Shown piece by piece: positions 23,042 through 33,726 of a stretch of DNA of 64,000 nt. The translations under genes were made by a program, and so were the position numbers. How positions within the stretch are numbered: position 1 is the first letter of the stretch; each line of letters starts with the position of its first letter. The notes under the pieces are model-generated. The model saw only the letters and a program-made list of their open reading frames with translations, had not been told where the DNA came from and did not search any database. Origin of the DNA: Linum tenue. Taxonomy: Eukaryota > Streptophyta > Magnoliopsida > Malpighiales > Linaceae. The stretch covers positions 14,223,475 through 14,287,474 of the forward strand of contig CAMGYJ010000008.1 in assembly GCA_946122785.1 (NCBI GenBank), read 5' to 3'.

Positions 23042-24402
23042 TCATAGGTTAGTACATTTTGGTACCCAAAATGTTTTGGATGTACCAGGTTTTCTTAGAT
23101 CCTGCAAATCATAGCATAATTTTGCTAAGTGGCCTTTTCTCTTGCAATAAGTACATGTATAGATAACATGATATTTCAGGTATTTTCTGTCCTGAGGATA
23201 GATATTTTTATCTTGTTTAGTGTAATATTTGCGAGAAAGAGTATTAGTGTTAAGTTTTGACATAATCATATTGTGATTTTGTGTGGACAAACTTGGTTTT
23301 GCTTTAAGTAGATTATTTAGCCTCTGATTTTCATCTGTAAGATCAAATATCTGCTTATTCAGTTTTTCATGTTTTTCACTTTGAAAGCTTAATGATTTGT
23401 TTAGTATAAGGATTTCCCTTTTTAAAGCCTGATTATCAATCATAAGCAAACAGTACTTGCTTTTAAGTCTTTTACATTCATCTTGCAAGTTTGTTAGGGC
23501 GTTAAGAAAATCAGCTTTTGATTCAAAAATGGTATCTGTGTCATTATCTCCATATGATTCAGAGTCATTGATTACCTGATAGCACGACGGAGTCAATTGG
23601 TCATTGCTGCTTGAAGACTGATGATCGAGCTCACTGTTGGTTGCAAAGGCCATATAAGCAAGATTTTTGACTTCTTGTTCTTCTTCAGAGCTAAAGTCAC
23701 TCCATGAAGCTGCCAGTGCCTTCTCCTTAGCTCTGCTTCCTACAGGACACTTAGATCGAATATGCCCTGTCTTGCCACACTTATAGCAAATGGTTAGATA
23801 TTTTTCACTGGAAGACCTGTGGTCTTCCTTATCAATTTTAAACCTTTCTCGACCTTCAGAAGATCTATCATACGACCTTGGAGTGCTTTTATTTAGATAT
23901 GGTCTGTATGATGTGTATCTTTCATTTGTTTTAGTAGGAACTCTTTCAATTTCTTCCCTTTCTTTCTTATGTTCAGGAAATTGATTGTTAAAGTGTCTAG
24001 AGTCACGATATGCTCTTTTTGCTTGAAAGTCATTTTTCATTTTGAGCATGCGATGAAATTTTCTACTTACAAGAGCAAATTCTTTTTCAAAATCTTCTCC
24101 CATATCTCGCATTGAGCAACTTGACTTCGTTCTTCAGGGCAGAGAGCTGAAAACAGTATGTGCATAGCTCTTGAATCGAGTTGTGATGATATCTTCTGCT
24201 CTTCTTTCCACTCTTCTTCATCTTCATCTTCCATACGAACAGGTCCTTTCCTCACAACTGCCCATAGTTCTCCATCAACTCCACGAAGGTAAATTCGCAT
24301 TCTCTTTTTCCAGACTGTATAATCTGTTCCATCAAACCAAGGTGGATTTGTATTCGCAGAATAAGAGATTGCAGCTGATGAGGATCCAGACATCCTGAGC
24401 AA
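23042..24402 (-). pseudogene. Copia gag with deleted capsid core
   Basis: The N-terminus 'NPPWFDGTDYTVWKKRMRIYL' is the usual gag start of Sirevirus-like copia elements. The frame shifts near 24090-24112 and jumps directly to 'EKEFALVSRKFHRMLKMKND', which normally follows the UBN2 capsid domain. Roughly 150 or more residues of capsid are therefore missing. Two zinc knuckles remain: CYKCGKTGHIRSKC (about 23785) and CTYCKRKGHLAKLC (about 23140), separated by a long coiled-coil-like Lys/Glu/Leu-rich spacer. The missing capsid predicts no particle assembly. Confidence 0.85.
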
Positions 24403-24437
24403 CTCTCTTTGGTGATGATAAATCCTTCAAAGAGTAA

Positions 24438-24449
24438 GCTCTGATACCA
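24438..24449 (-). promoter_or_regulatory. Primer-binding site (initiator tRNA-Met)
   Basis: Minus-strand TGGTATCAGAGC, the complement of the 3' end of plant initiator tRNA-Met, lies two bases inside the 5' LTR. This is the standard copia PBS. Confidence 0.92.
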
Positions 24450-24451
24450 AT

Positions 24452-25019
24452 TGTGGAATCAGAGTGAAAAGAAAATTCGAAAATTTATTGAATTTGAAAT
24501 ATTACACTTTGCAAAAACAAGAACCCTAGCCAAGCCAAGTAGCTTGGCCCTTAGAAAAAGAAATGAAACACTCAAACCCCTACTTCCCAAGGTTCAATCA
24601 CCCAGTTTACACACCCTGTGATTGACCTATCGAAGTGAGTACAAGAACGGACCCATGAAGAACAAAGTAGATTCCCAACCACACTTGCTCTCAACTGTCA
24701 AGTTCAAAATACAACGATTGATTCCTATTTATAGGAGAAATCGCAAAGTGACCGTTGTGCAGACCTCAGACTCGTTTCCTACATGTTGATCATTGTAGAG
24801 ATCATTACTGCGAAGAATAGAAGTGGTGGTCGTGGACCTGGTTTCTTGTGTGGGGAGCAGAGGTCTGCGAAATGAAGAGCTCGAGAAGGAAGAAGACTTT
24901 GAAGGACGAAACTTGGAGAGATGGTCAAAACGCGGCTTTGTGTAGTCTTGATGGAACGACACCGTTTTGGCAAGCAAGGAGCGACACCGTTTTGGCGAGC
25001 AGAGATCTCCCATGGAACA
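24452..25019 (-). repeat. 5' LTR of the copia element
   Basis: A 568-bp copy paired with 17818-18385. Its outer end is followed by the ATATA duplication at 25020-25024. Confidence 0.92.
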
Positions 25020-25326
25020 ATATATTTCAAAACTCTGTAGATGATTTACATACCTACCAATCGACTTTTACTCGTAGTTATCTTGGATTAAGTGGCGAGA
25101 TATATATGTTTTTCTAAATAGGGATTAACCAATGGAATTGGAGAAGGCCTAAAGCACAACACTAGCTAGCTAGTTCTTTGTTTGGTACGAAATCACTAAA
25201 GCATAACACTAGCTAGTTTGAACGCAGGACAAAGAGGCATATGGTAAAAATACTAAATAGTACAAAGATATGAACCAAAGGTCCTTTACCAGAGAATAGA
25301 TATCTATCGACTAGCAGTATCACTTT

Positions 25327-25474
25327 CACGTGCATGACTCCGCTCATGCATCAAAGTCAAATTTTCCAACTCGATGGACCCCAACTCGCAAACGAGTAGA
25401 GATAAAAGGTGTACAAAAAGCCAAATTAGCGTGACGTCGGCGGTGACGTTGGAGGTCTTCTCAAAGTCTATAAA
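25327..25474 (+). promoter_or_regulatory. Promoter of His-rich gene 1: G-box, W-box, as-1-like pair, TATA
   Basis: Seen in order: CACGTG (25327-25332, G-box), AGTCAA (25355-25360, W-box core on the minus strand), TGACG at 25432 and again at 25444, then TATAAA (25469-25474). The two TGACG motifs start exactly 12 bp apart in the same direction, the spacing of as-1 elements bound by TGA bZIP factors. All four features recur in the paralogue. By analogy this suggests induction by salicylate, oxidative or xenobiotic stress; that is inference. Confidence 0.7.
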
Positions 25475-25535
25475 TCAGAACCCAAATCCATGCAAAGCTT
25501 CATCACCACCACCACACTACTCAAACACTCCAACA

Positions 25536-26051
25536 ATGTCTTGCAAATACTTGACAGTTTTCCTACTCCTCGGAGTCGCCATCCTCCTCTCTGCGGCAAC
25601 TCCCTCGGTCGCCGACCACGACCACGAGCTCGACAGGTTCGGGAGAAACAAGCCTCACAAGTCCCACCATGGCCACGGACACGGGCCGGGACACGGACAC
25701 GGTCACCTCCTGTTAGAGGAGGAAGAGGAGGACAGCAATGTTGTTGAGGCGGGAGAGGATCACCGTGGAGGCCGCGGTACGGGGGAGAAGCCCTCGCCGG
25801 AGCACAAGCCACGCCACGAGCACAACCACCCCCGTCCGCCCAAGGAGGGAGGGAAGCACCACCACCCCGGAGGAGGAATGAGGCGGTTGTTTGCGGCGGC
25901 GGAGGAGGAGGTTGTGGCTGTGGAGGATCACTACTCCGGCAGAGGAAGCGGTAAGGGTGAGAAGGGCTCTGGCCGTCATCATCATGATCACGAGAAGCCC
26001 AAACACGAGAAGCCGCGTCACCGCAAGTTCCCTCCTCCGTCTGCCAACTAA
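25536..26051 (+). CDS. Secreted histidine/glycine-rich protein 1
   Basis: Unrecognised 171-aa protein. The start used is the ATG just before a clear signal peptide (residues 1-26, hydrophobic core 'LTVFLLLGVAILLSA', cleavage after SVA); it sits 62 bp after the TATA box, and an in-frame upstream ATG at 25374 lies before the TATA box. The mature part has a GHGHGPGHGHGH stretch (46-57), a first acidic-plus-basic module with 'EDHRGGRG' (74-80) and His/Pro/Lys-rich tail, and a second module with 'EDHYSGRG' (130-137) and HHHDH (148-152), so it looks internally duplicated. It has a single Cys, in the signal peptide, and is very hydrophilic. Likely extracellular or wall-associated; histidines suggest metal or pH-dependent polyanion binding, and the repeated module could equally be a peptide-precursor layout. 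No intron seen. Paralogue at 42313-42819. Confidence 0.85.
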   Translation: MSCKYLTVFLLLGVAILLSAATPSVADHDHELDRFGRNKPHKSHHGHGHGPGHGHGHLLLEEEEEDSNVVEAGEDHRGGRGTGEKPSPEHKPRHEHNHPRPPKEGGKHHHPGGGMRRLFAAAEEEVVAVEDHYSGRGSGKGEKGSGRHHHDHEKPKHEKPRHRKFPPPSAN

Positions 26052-26450
26052 GGTTCTGTATTAGAGAAGTCGGTAATGTGGTTCGTACAAGCAAAATAAA
26101 GAGATGGTGCAGTAGTAGTACTGCTACTGTAGGTCGTATGTTGAATATTGTCTCTGCGTTTAGGCTTTAGCCTTTATGTGTACTCGTTTGTAATGTGATA
26201 TAGTTTGCAGCTCTTTGCTTTTGGCCTCGTAGCCGTCGGCTAGTTACAGCCCTACATTAGGCGGCTTGTACTTTGGTAATATTTTGTCGATGAAATATAA
26301 CTAGCTATTCTCATCGATCGTTTGCTTTGATATAAATCAGAATCATTACTGGTAATTAAATGAGTAATCACTTATATGAAATAACAATACTCGTAAAACT
26401 TGTAAGTTAACGTGGTATATCCTCGAACACATGATCACTTGGCCAAACCA

Positions 26451-26462
26451 GCTCTAATACCA
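26451..26462 (-). promoter_or_regulatory. Degenerate copia primer-binding site
   Basis: Minus-strand TGGTATTAGAGC differs by one base from the tRNA-Met PBS and directly abuts the LTR at 26463-27406. Only about 50 bp of internal region remain on its left. Confidence 0.6.
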
Positions 26463-27406
26463 TGAAGAATTTGATAACACGGAATCAAAAATAAACACGA
26501 GACAAGGGAATTTTATATGGTATCCTCGATCGATTGATTGATCGAGACTAATACACGGTGAGGTCGGAAGAGCTCACAGCTGACGATTTTATTATAGGAC
26601 TATATTGTGACGGCTTGCTTACGACAGGTTCGTCGCTATGCCTTATATAGAGAAAGGCTTAGGGTTAAAACCCTAATGACAACCAAGTAGGGATGTCAAT
26701 CCAACCCGTAACCATGGGTACCCTACCTGACCGTAACCGGTCAACAAGGATAATTACCCGCTTTGACGGGTTAAGGGGCGGGTACGGGTAATACCCGGTT
26801 TCAAAATAAAGGGTAGGATACGGGTATGGTAATTGATAATACCCGCTCCGTTATACCCGCCCCGCCTAACCCAAAGGGTCAATTTCCCTTGAGAAATTTA
26901 GATTAGCTTGAGAAATTGAGTTTAGCTACCATTATTGATGATGAAGATGTAGACGATTATTATGTTTGTGTGGATTGTAGAAGCAAGAACAATTATTATG
27001 TGTTTGCTATTTTTATTTGTGTGGATTATTGAAGCTCGAACAGTTACAAGTATTGAGATTTTTTTTTATAAAGAAGTATTGAGAATTTTTAATGGACAAC
27101 AGAATGTATGTGCATATATGTGTATAAGTTCATAGTTTAGGATTCATACCCATGGTTACCCGAATACCCGTGGTTACCCGGTGGGTAGGGTATGGTTATA
27201 TAATTTTCATACCCGGTGGTTATTTGATCAGGTATTTTAAAAAGCTCTACCCGGCGAGTTAGGAGTTGGTATAGAGTAAACCCGCACCCGACCCTACACA
27301 TTGCCATCCCTACAACCAAGTCCCTTCTTTTCCCAGAACATGAAAACAAGGGACTTGGAGAACAAGGAATTAATTACTTTTGACTAAGTAATTAATATAC
27401 GCAACA
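26463..27406 (-). mobile_element. Copia LTR (5' LTR remnant), interrupted by a MITE
   Basis: It begins TGAAGAATTT and ends GCAACA on the plus strand (TG...CA), with a PBS next to its left end, so it is a 5' LTR in minus orientation. A minus-strand TATATAAGG lies near 26641-26650. Without the MITE at 26688-27312 and one TSD copy the LTR is about 311 bp. No matching second LTR or coding domain was found nearby. Confidence 0.6.
26688..27312 (+). mobile_element. hAT-type MITE, 625 bp (copy 1 of a near-identical pair)
   Basis: Ends TAGGGATGTCAAT and, inverted, TAGGGATGGCAAT. Exact 8-bp duplication CAACCAAG at 26680-26687 and 27313-27320. The interior has 'acccgccccgcc'-type arms around an AT-rich middle and no coding capacity. 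The sequence at 28799-29422 is the same element in reverse complement with very few differences. Confidence 0.93.
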
Positions 27407-28321
27407 ATATCAATATTTGGAATATATCGAATATCATTATGAATTTATCAATATATGGAATATACCGAATATAGTTTAATGAATTTATCATTATTTGATA
27501 TTGTTGAATCCGAATTTATTTTTAGAGTTGAGATTCAATTTGGAATGTTATACGGTATACGAGATTACAGGATTGTAATATGCATATACAGAAATAATGG
27601 GGCAAAACAAGAATTAAAAATTAATGAAATATACATAATTAAAAAAATCAATGAAATATAGCACAAACTTTTGTCCTTTCTCTCTCTTTGACAACTCACA
27701 CTGAAACCCCTACCCAACCCAATTTTGATTTTCTCATTTAAGTCGCTCTCGTCTGTCACTTAATCTTTTGTTAATCATAATACCAAAAAGTAGACACTCT
27801 CATTAATTAGTCATCTCTCAGCCTCCACTACTCGAATTAAAGATTACCAACAACAAGAAATTTAGATCTCACTATCTCCGTTTTCCTTTCCATATCCTTG
27901 TGCTACACGAACTCGAGACTCCTTACCTAGCCTCTTTGCTCTAAATAGGAACCTGTAATGAGTAAGTTCAATGAAAATTTGAATGATTTCAATCAACGAG
28001 GCCCTCCATTAGTTTTTATTAGACTTCTATCACCTTTAATTCTCATCACGAAGTTAAATCTAAAAATTTACATTGTATAAAATACTCGGGATTAGCAGTG
28101 TTCCAACCATTATTAATTATTTATGTATTTAATGATTAATTGCAATGATAATCAATTTTGTAGTCGATACTGCCGATTGAGATATCGAAATATTTAAGGA
28201 TTATGATACCAATTTCTTATGAATTGAGATTGAAATAAATTTTAAGGTACAATTCAATAGTCAAAATTTTAGTATTTGATATCGAGACACCAATACCGTA
28301 CTAATTTCCAAACATAAATAC
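27407..28321. other. AT-rich spacer, no gene seen
   Basis: No domain-bearing frame. Repeated 'gaatttatca' and 'atggaatatac' words near 27415-27490 suggest a small local duplication. Nothing else could be supported. Confidence 0.4.
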
Positions 28322-28574
28322 ATCTACTGAATTTCCAAGCGAAGTTTAACTTTTACGTTCTAGCTAACACGTCACACATAAAATTTCCAATGGCAGTAGT
28401 TAAGCCTCGAAGAATTACAGCATCTTGTTTGTTGAAAGTTCAAATTCCTACCAAAGTTAAAGTTGAACGGCTTAAATATTAATTGAGGAAAAAGTTCGTG
28501 TGCCGACACTATCACGACAAAATGATCTGATCGAATAAAGCGGCTAATATTACATACTTGGTCATTGTATATTA
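28322..28574 (+). repeat. Segmental duplication block A (copy 2, left part)
   Basis: Matches 16143-16410 through 'ggcagtagttaagcctcgaa', 'catcttgtttgttgaaagtt' and 'ttaattgaggaaaa'. The match stops at 'ggtcattgta' and resumes at about 32076, so about 3.5 kb were inserted here. Confidence 0.75.
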
Positions 28575-28603
28575 CTAGTTTTGTGCCCGCCTGATGGGCG
28601 GCA
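28575..28603 (-). mobile_element. Helitron-like 3' end (reverse orientation)
   Basis: CTAG at 28575-28578, preceded by A, is followed by a hairpin (28584-28603; stem TGCC-GCC with one bulge, loop TGATG). On the minus strand this is a hairpin, short spacer and CTAG before T, the layout of a Helitron terminus. It sits exactly at the break in the duplicated block. The matching 5' end (GA before T near 32075) was not found, and the hairpin is closer to the end than usual. Confidence 0.4.
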
Positions 28604-28798
28604 AGTTTCATATGTGTACTTTTTTTTCTTTTATCTATAATTTCTTCTAATGGTATCGGATTCCTACTTTTCATATTTATTTATTATTGTTATATTTTAT
28701 CCGTGTTTCATCTAATATGATCCATGTTTTAAGCATGATCAACAATAATGCCAAACAACGTTGTAACTTCATCACCGCTTGGAAATAGTATTCATGAC

Positions 28799-29422
28799 TA
28801 GGGATGGCAATGGGTAGGGTCAGGTGCGGGTTTACCCTATACCAACTCCTAATTCGCCGGGTAGAGCTTTTTAAAATACCCGATCAAATAACCACCGGGT
28901 ATGAAAATTATATAACCATACCCTACCCACCGGGTAACCACGGGTATTCGGGTAACCATGGGTACGAATCCTAAACTATGAACTTATACACATATATGCA
29001 CATACATTCTGTTGTCCATTAAAAATTCTCAATACTTCTTTATAAAAAAAAATCTCAATACTTGTAACTGTTCGAGCTTCAATAATCCACACAAATAAAA
29101 ATAGCAAACACATAATAATTGTTCTTGCTTCTACAATCCACACAAACATAATAATCGTCTACATCTTCATCATCAATAATGGTAGCTAAACTCAATTTCT
29201 CAAGCTAATCTAAATTTCTCAAGGGAAATTGACCCTTTGGTTAGGCGGGGCGGGTATAACGGAGCGGGTATTATCAATTACCATACCCGTACCCTACCCT
29301 TTATTTTGAAACCGGGTATTACCCGTACCCGCCCCTTAACCCGTCAAAGCGGGTAATTATCCTTGTTGACCGGTTACGGTCAGGTAGGGTACCCATGGTT
29401 ACGGGTTGGATTGGCATCCCTA
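28799..29422 (-). mobile_element. hAT-type MITE, 624 bp (copy 2, inverted)
   Basis: Reverse complement of the element at 26688-27312. Perfect 8-bp duplication TTCATGAC at 28791-28798 and 29423-29430. The two copies are so alike that both moved recently compared with other elements here. Confidence 0.93.
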
Positions 29423-29430
29423 TTCATGAC

Positions 29431-32075
29431 CATCTGATCTTTGATTCACCAATCATTTTCAACTTCGTAAGTTGTACGTGGATTAAGCTAGCGTACGCCA
29501 CCTTACCGTACTCCTATCGAGTTTTGATATTTAGATAATGTATTAACGAAGTTTGGACATGATACTATATCATAGTCTCTAATGGGTGAACTTCAGTCTC
29601 TAATTCTCTAATTCAAATCTTATGATTCATTTAATGCAAAAATAATAACCAACGATTCTTATTTGAAAAAATATATTAAAGTACAACTAATTGATGTGAA
29701 TGAAGGTGTATATTACACCTCCAGTGTTCGCTAGCTTTTTCCACCATTATATTAAAGTACAACCAAAGTATGCTGATATGCTTCTATATTACCGTCAACA
29801 TTTTATGAAAGATATCAAAAGAAAATGTTAGTTATAGAGACACTTTGGCTTCGCGTCACATTATCATCCAATATTAAATGTGTGACTAACTGTAACGGAA
29901 ATTGTTTGATAACTGAATACAAATATAAAGGCTCTCTGTTGTGCAATAAGTACAATAGATGAATTTACAGGACATCGGTGAAGGTATGATCCCGCGTTGG
30001 TTTTACGGGACATCGGTCCGGGTATGTCTCGTGCTGTTATATAGGATACCGGTCAGGGTATGATCCCGCAGTGGATTTACAGGACACCAATATAGGTACG
30101 ATCCGATGTGGAATACATGACATCTACTGTACTGTCCGAGGAGTGTATGACTTGGCAAATTAAGAAGTAAATGGTCATTGAATCAACCTAACCATGCATG
30201 TGATTGAATCCTTGTATAAAGATCACTATGATGTGGTTAAGTGATAACTTTCTACGATGTGATATACGAAGTGTGTGTGTCGATGATGATGGTTATGTGA
30301 TGGTTTTCTATGGTGTTTTATACAATGATTTACCATTAGATGGTGTGATGTTTTGCTATGTTGGGACATGGTTACATGGTGATGCCAGTATGATGTGATA
30401 CTTGGTGAATATATATTTATACAATGAGTTATCAAGAGACTGTTTGATGGTCCTTATGTTGTGAATATATGAATTCCTTGAGTTTGAGATGATGCATGTG
30501 TACTATGGCATGTGGTGATGAATGGATGTTTATTTGACTGAATGAGATACAACATATCGGGTATATCTTATGAGTGGGATTATCCGGCGAGTATAACTGG
30601 TTACTAAAAATAGTAATAGTAATGTATGGTTCTATCGTACCTTGGGTAAAATCAAAGGTATGACATACCTTGAGTAGTAAGAAAATGATATCTAGACCTT
30701 GAATTGACCAGAGTTTGGCATCAGGTACTATATCCAAACCGCGAGAGATTAAAATCTAGGTCTTGATTCTATAAATCTCATATACTAAGATCAATTAATT
30801 AAAAACAAAAACCGACGGTCATGATTCGTCAAAATATATGCAAAAAATTACGTGCACAATCTTAGGGGTTAGGCTATGTGATTTTGGTATCTAAGACCTA
30901 GGGTTCACTCATCAAGGGTTACAGTATAGTATCATGCCCAAAAATCCGATTAATTCGAGGTTTAATAGCGATTTCTTACTCATGGTATGTCCTAGATTAT
31001 AACCAATGTACGATGTAAGCCACCAATAGTAATATATGTATTAGGATGTCGTATTAAATAAGAATTAAAATAGTCTTTACATCTCAATCATTATAAATAT
31101 CCAAAAGCTTAAGATTCGTTCAAAAATCTTGCTTAATTTAGGTGCTATGCATCTAAACATATCTCAAAGTTGCACATCTACACTCATGTAGGAAAATGAA
31201 AGGGGCTTATGTCAACCAATAAAAAGACAAAAGAAAAGAATTATAAGTACATAAGGAAAAAAGTAAAGACAATGTGTTTTATAATTGCGCATGAAAGAAA
31301 ATATAATCACGTATAAAAATGAAAATAGAAAAAAATAGAAATAGTTTATAAATTTAAGCAATTGGAGTAGTAAGAAAATCACATTTCAAATTATGAAAGA
31401 GTTAATAAATGTGTACAAACTAAATCATGTTATCTGGATTTTTTAATTATTTTTAAAAAATTATCAAACATATCATAAACTAAAAATTAAAATTGGTTAT
31501 TTGTAGTTGTTTTCTATCATTGCTGAAAAATAGAACACAAAATTTTAACCGTGAAAGTTTTTTTGTGTAATATACAGAAGTCAACCATTAAATAAAAATA
31601 GAATATTATGTGTTATACATTTTTTTATGACATGAGTGTTAATCTTGTGATTACTTGCATCAAAGAGATTTTATTCTATTGGTTAACTAATTTAAATTAT
31701 TACAGTTTGAGCTCTTGGGTTGCATGATTAAATATTAGTTCTGGTGATTGATATACATGTTTTGTTGTGATTAATAGCATCAAATATAATTTATCCTAGT
31801 GGTTGAAAACTTGAAATGATAATATTTTGATCTCATAGGTTCAAATCTAGGTCATGATTATTGATATACATGTTTATTTAGTTTTATTTTAATATAATTA
31901 ATAACTTAAAATGTTATAATCATAAATGACATGAAAAATTGTGGAGCTTTCTTTGTCCTACGTAGCAAAAACTTTCTCCACAACGGCCATAATATAAGTT
32001 AAAATACACATGTGTCAAGAGAAAAATGCACATTGTTTTCCAGGGTTAGTCTGGTAATTAAATACATGAACTTCA
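29431..32075. other. Spacer with two local repeats, no gene seen
   Basis: At 29965-30125 a unit of about 50 bp ('ggacatcggt', 'gggtatgatcccgc', 'gtggatttaca') occurs three to four times with divergence. At 31652-31885 a segment of about 115 bp is directly repeated ('ttgtgatta', 'gcatcaaa', then 'ttgatatacatgttt'). The remainder is AT-rich. Short frames at 30204-30737 have no recognisable product. Confidence 0.45.
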
Positions 32076-32184
32076 AGAGGAATAGGATGGGGAGAAGTAG
32101 TTAGGGATTTTGAGCCAGATTAATACGGTAATATTATCCTTATAGATGATTTGGTACCTCAGAAAATTTTGCTACAACACACCC
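32076..32184 (+). repeat. Segmental duplication block A (copy 2, right part)
   Basis: Resumes the match to 16883-17000: 'acttcaagagg', 'ggggagaagta', 'gattttgag', 'ttatccttat'. It is cut at 32184 by the mini-copia. Confidence 0.7.
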
Positions 32185-32501
32185 TGTTAAGAGAGTTGTG
32201 TCTCTCTTTGTTATTAATGGGCTTTAAGTGTTGATTAGCCCATAATTGCCATGCAGCCCATGTATGGTTAGGGCGTTGATTGAAAAACCTAACCTAGGGC
32301 ATATATATATATATATATATTTGTTGTACAGCTAGAGGAGGGACTACAGTTTTCGGCTGCTCACTTCTGAACATTTTCAGCATAGTGAAACCGTAGTTGA
32401 AGAGTCCTAGCTCTTCCGTGGATTAGTTATGGAATTCCAGGGATACCACGTTAAATCGATCTGTTCATTTATCGCGTTTGTGAGATTTTGATTAGTTAAC
32501 A

Positions 32502-32513
32502 TGGTATCAGAGC
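32502..32513 (+). promoter_or_regulatory. Primer-binding site (initiator tRNA-Met)
   Basis: TGGTATCAGAGC directly follows the left LTR. Confidence 0.9.
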
Positions 32514-32651
32514 CTTCTGTGATCGTGAGGTCTTCTGTTCGATTCTCGGTGACCCCCCATCTTTTATGTTGTTTCTGTTAAGCATACGGTGTCCGGACCT
32601 GTGCTCTTCCAAACTTCAAGCCTATCTTAATGGATTGAGTTTGGAAGGGGG

Positions 32652-32728
32652 TGTTAGTAAATGATATATGATCCACAATTGAGCATCTCCCAATAACTCG
32701 AGTTATTGGGATCAACTGGTTCATGACA
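32652..32728 (+). repeat. 77-bp SMART/TRIM-like LTR captured in the mini-copia
   Basis: Begins TGTTAGTAAATG and ends TTCATGACA. It is preceded by a purine tract (GGAAGGGGG) and followed by TGGTATCA. It matches the split LTR at 43067-43109 plus 43505-43538, also 77 bp without the MITE. Confidence 0.7.
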
Positions 32729-32818
32729 TGGTATCATGCAGCCCATGCACGGTTAGGGCGTTGATTGTAAAACCTAACCTAGGGCATATATATATTTGTT
32801 ATACAGATTGTCAGCCAG

Positions 32819-33415
32819 TTCATGTCTAATCCGACTGTTGATCATCTAGTTGCTGTTCACAGAATTCTTCGCTATCTCAAAGGTACACAAGACCTGGGGA
32901 TTCATTTCCCATTCGGCGGCCCAGACAAATTGAGCGCATTCTCTGACTCCGATTATGCCGGCTATATTGACACTCGTAGATCTACTTCTGGATGGTGTGT
33001 TTGATTTGGTGACGCTTTTATTTCCTGGAGCTGCAAGAAGCAAGATAAGGTGTCAAAATCTTCCACTGAGGCAGAATTTCGTTCCATGTCAGAGGTAGTT
33101 TCTGAACTTGAATGGCTCCATCGTTTACTCAAGGATTTTGGTATAACTCGGCGGTTCTTATGGACTTATTTGTTGACAACACTAGTGTTGTACGCATTGC
33201 TGTTAATCCAGTCCTCCATGATCGGGCTAAACACATTGAAGTCCATGTTCATTACGTCCGTGATCTGGTTCATGAAGGTATTATCCAGTTGCACTATGTC
33301 CGCACCACTGATCAGATTGTCGATCTCCTCACGAAGGCCTTCCCTGTTCAACGTCATCGATTTCTCAATGATAAATTCTTGCTTCTAGGCCGGCATCAAT
33401 TTGGGGGAGGCTGTT
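32819..33415 (+). pseudogene. Copia RNase H fragment
   Basis: Reads 'RILRYLKGTQDLGIHF', 'AFSDSDYAGYIDTRRSTSGW', a TGA where the 'F.G...ISW' block starts, 'KSSTEAEFRSMSEVVSELEW', a frameshift near 33140, then 'VDNTSVVRIAVNPVLHDRAK' and 'DQIVDLLTKAFP'. This is the C-terminal RNase H of a Ty1/copia polyprotein. Protease, integrase and RT are missing. Confidence 0.88.
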
Positions 33416-33726
33416 AAGAGATCTATATCTCTCTTTGTTATTAATGGGCTTTAAGTGTTGATTAGCCCATAATTGCCATGCAGCTCATGCACGGTTAGGG
33501 CGTTGATTGTAAAACCTAACCTAGGGCATATATATATATATTTGTTGTACAGCTAGATGAGGGAGTACAATTTTCGGCTGCTCTCTTCTGAACATTTTCA
33601 GCATAGTGAAACCGTAGTTGAAGAGCCCTAACTCATCCGTGGATTAGTTCTGGAATTCGAGGGATACCACGTTAAATCGATTTGTTCATTTATCGCGTTT
33701 GTGAGATTTGATTAGTTAACATACCC

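Larger units (their letters stand above)
17818..25019 (-). mobile_element. Ty1/copia retrotransposon, Sirevirus-like, 7.2 kb
   Basis: Complete structure read on the minus strand: 5' LTR (25019-24452), PBS to initiator tRNA-Met (24449-24438), gag, pol, a third ORF, polypurine tract (18396-18386) and 3' LTR (18385-17818). Both LTRs are 568 bp, and the element is flanked by ATATA on both sides (17813-17817, 25020-25024). By eye the LTRs differ at about 20 positions, roughly 3-4 percent, so the insertion is not very recent. Gag is internally deleted and pol carries stops, so it cannot move alone. The gag type and the extra ORF after pol point to the Sirevirus/Maximus lineage (inference). Confidence 0.9.
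25025..26385 (+). repeat. Segmental duplication block B (copy 1, with His-rich gene)
   Basis: Collinear with 35955-35995 plus 41900-43066 plus 43600-43760 once insertions are removed. Similarity covers the promoter, the whole gene, the 3' UTR and about 250 bp beyond it. The 'acttttactcgta' segment at 25066-25078 matches 35980-35992, placing the LINE insertion in copy 2. Confidence 0.8.
32185..33721 (+). mobile_element. Chimeric mini-copia retroelement, 1.54 kb
   Basis: LTRs at 32185-32501 (317 bp) and 33412-33721 (310 bp) begin TGTTAAGAGA and end AGTTAACA. Flanks are CACCC (32180-32184) and TACCC (33722-33726), a 5-bp duplication with one mismatch. Between them lie a PBS (32502-32513), about 150 bp matching the SMART-like element at 43539, that element's 77-bp LTR (32652-32728), an extra piece of the outer LTR (about 32735-32806), an RNase H fragment and a polypurine tract (33401-33410). 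Not autonomous. Confidence 0.85.

Noticed and set aside
25468..26094. 208-codon antisense frame over His-rich gene 1 (and a similar one over gene 2)
   Set aside because: Codon structure, signal peptide and promoter all support the plus strand; the antisense frame is a composition effect of His/Gly/Arg codons.
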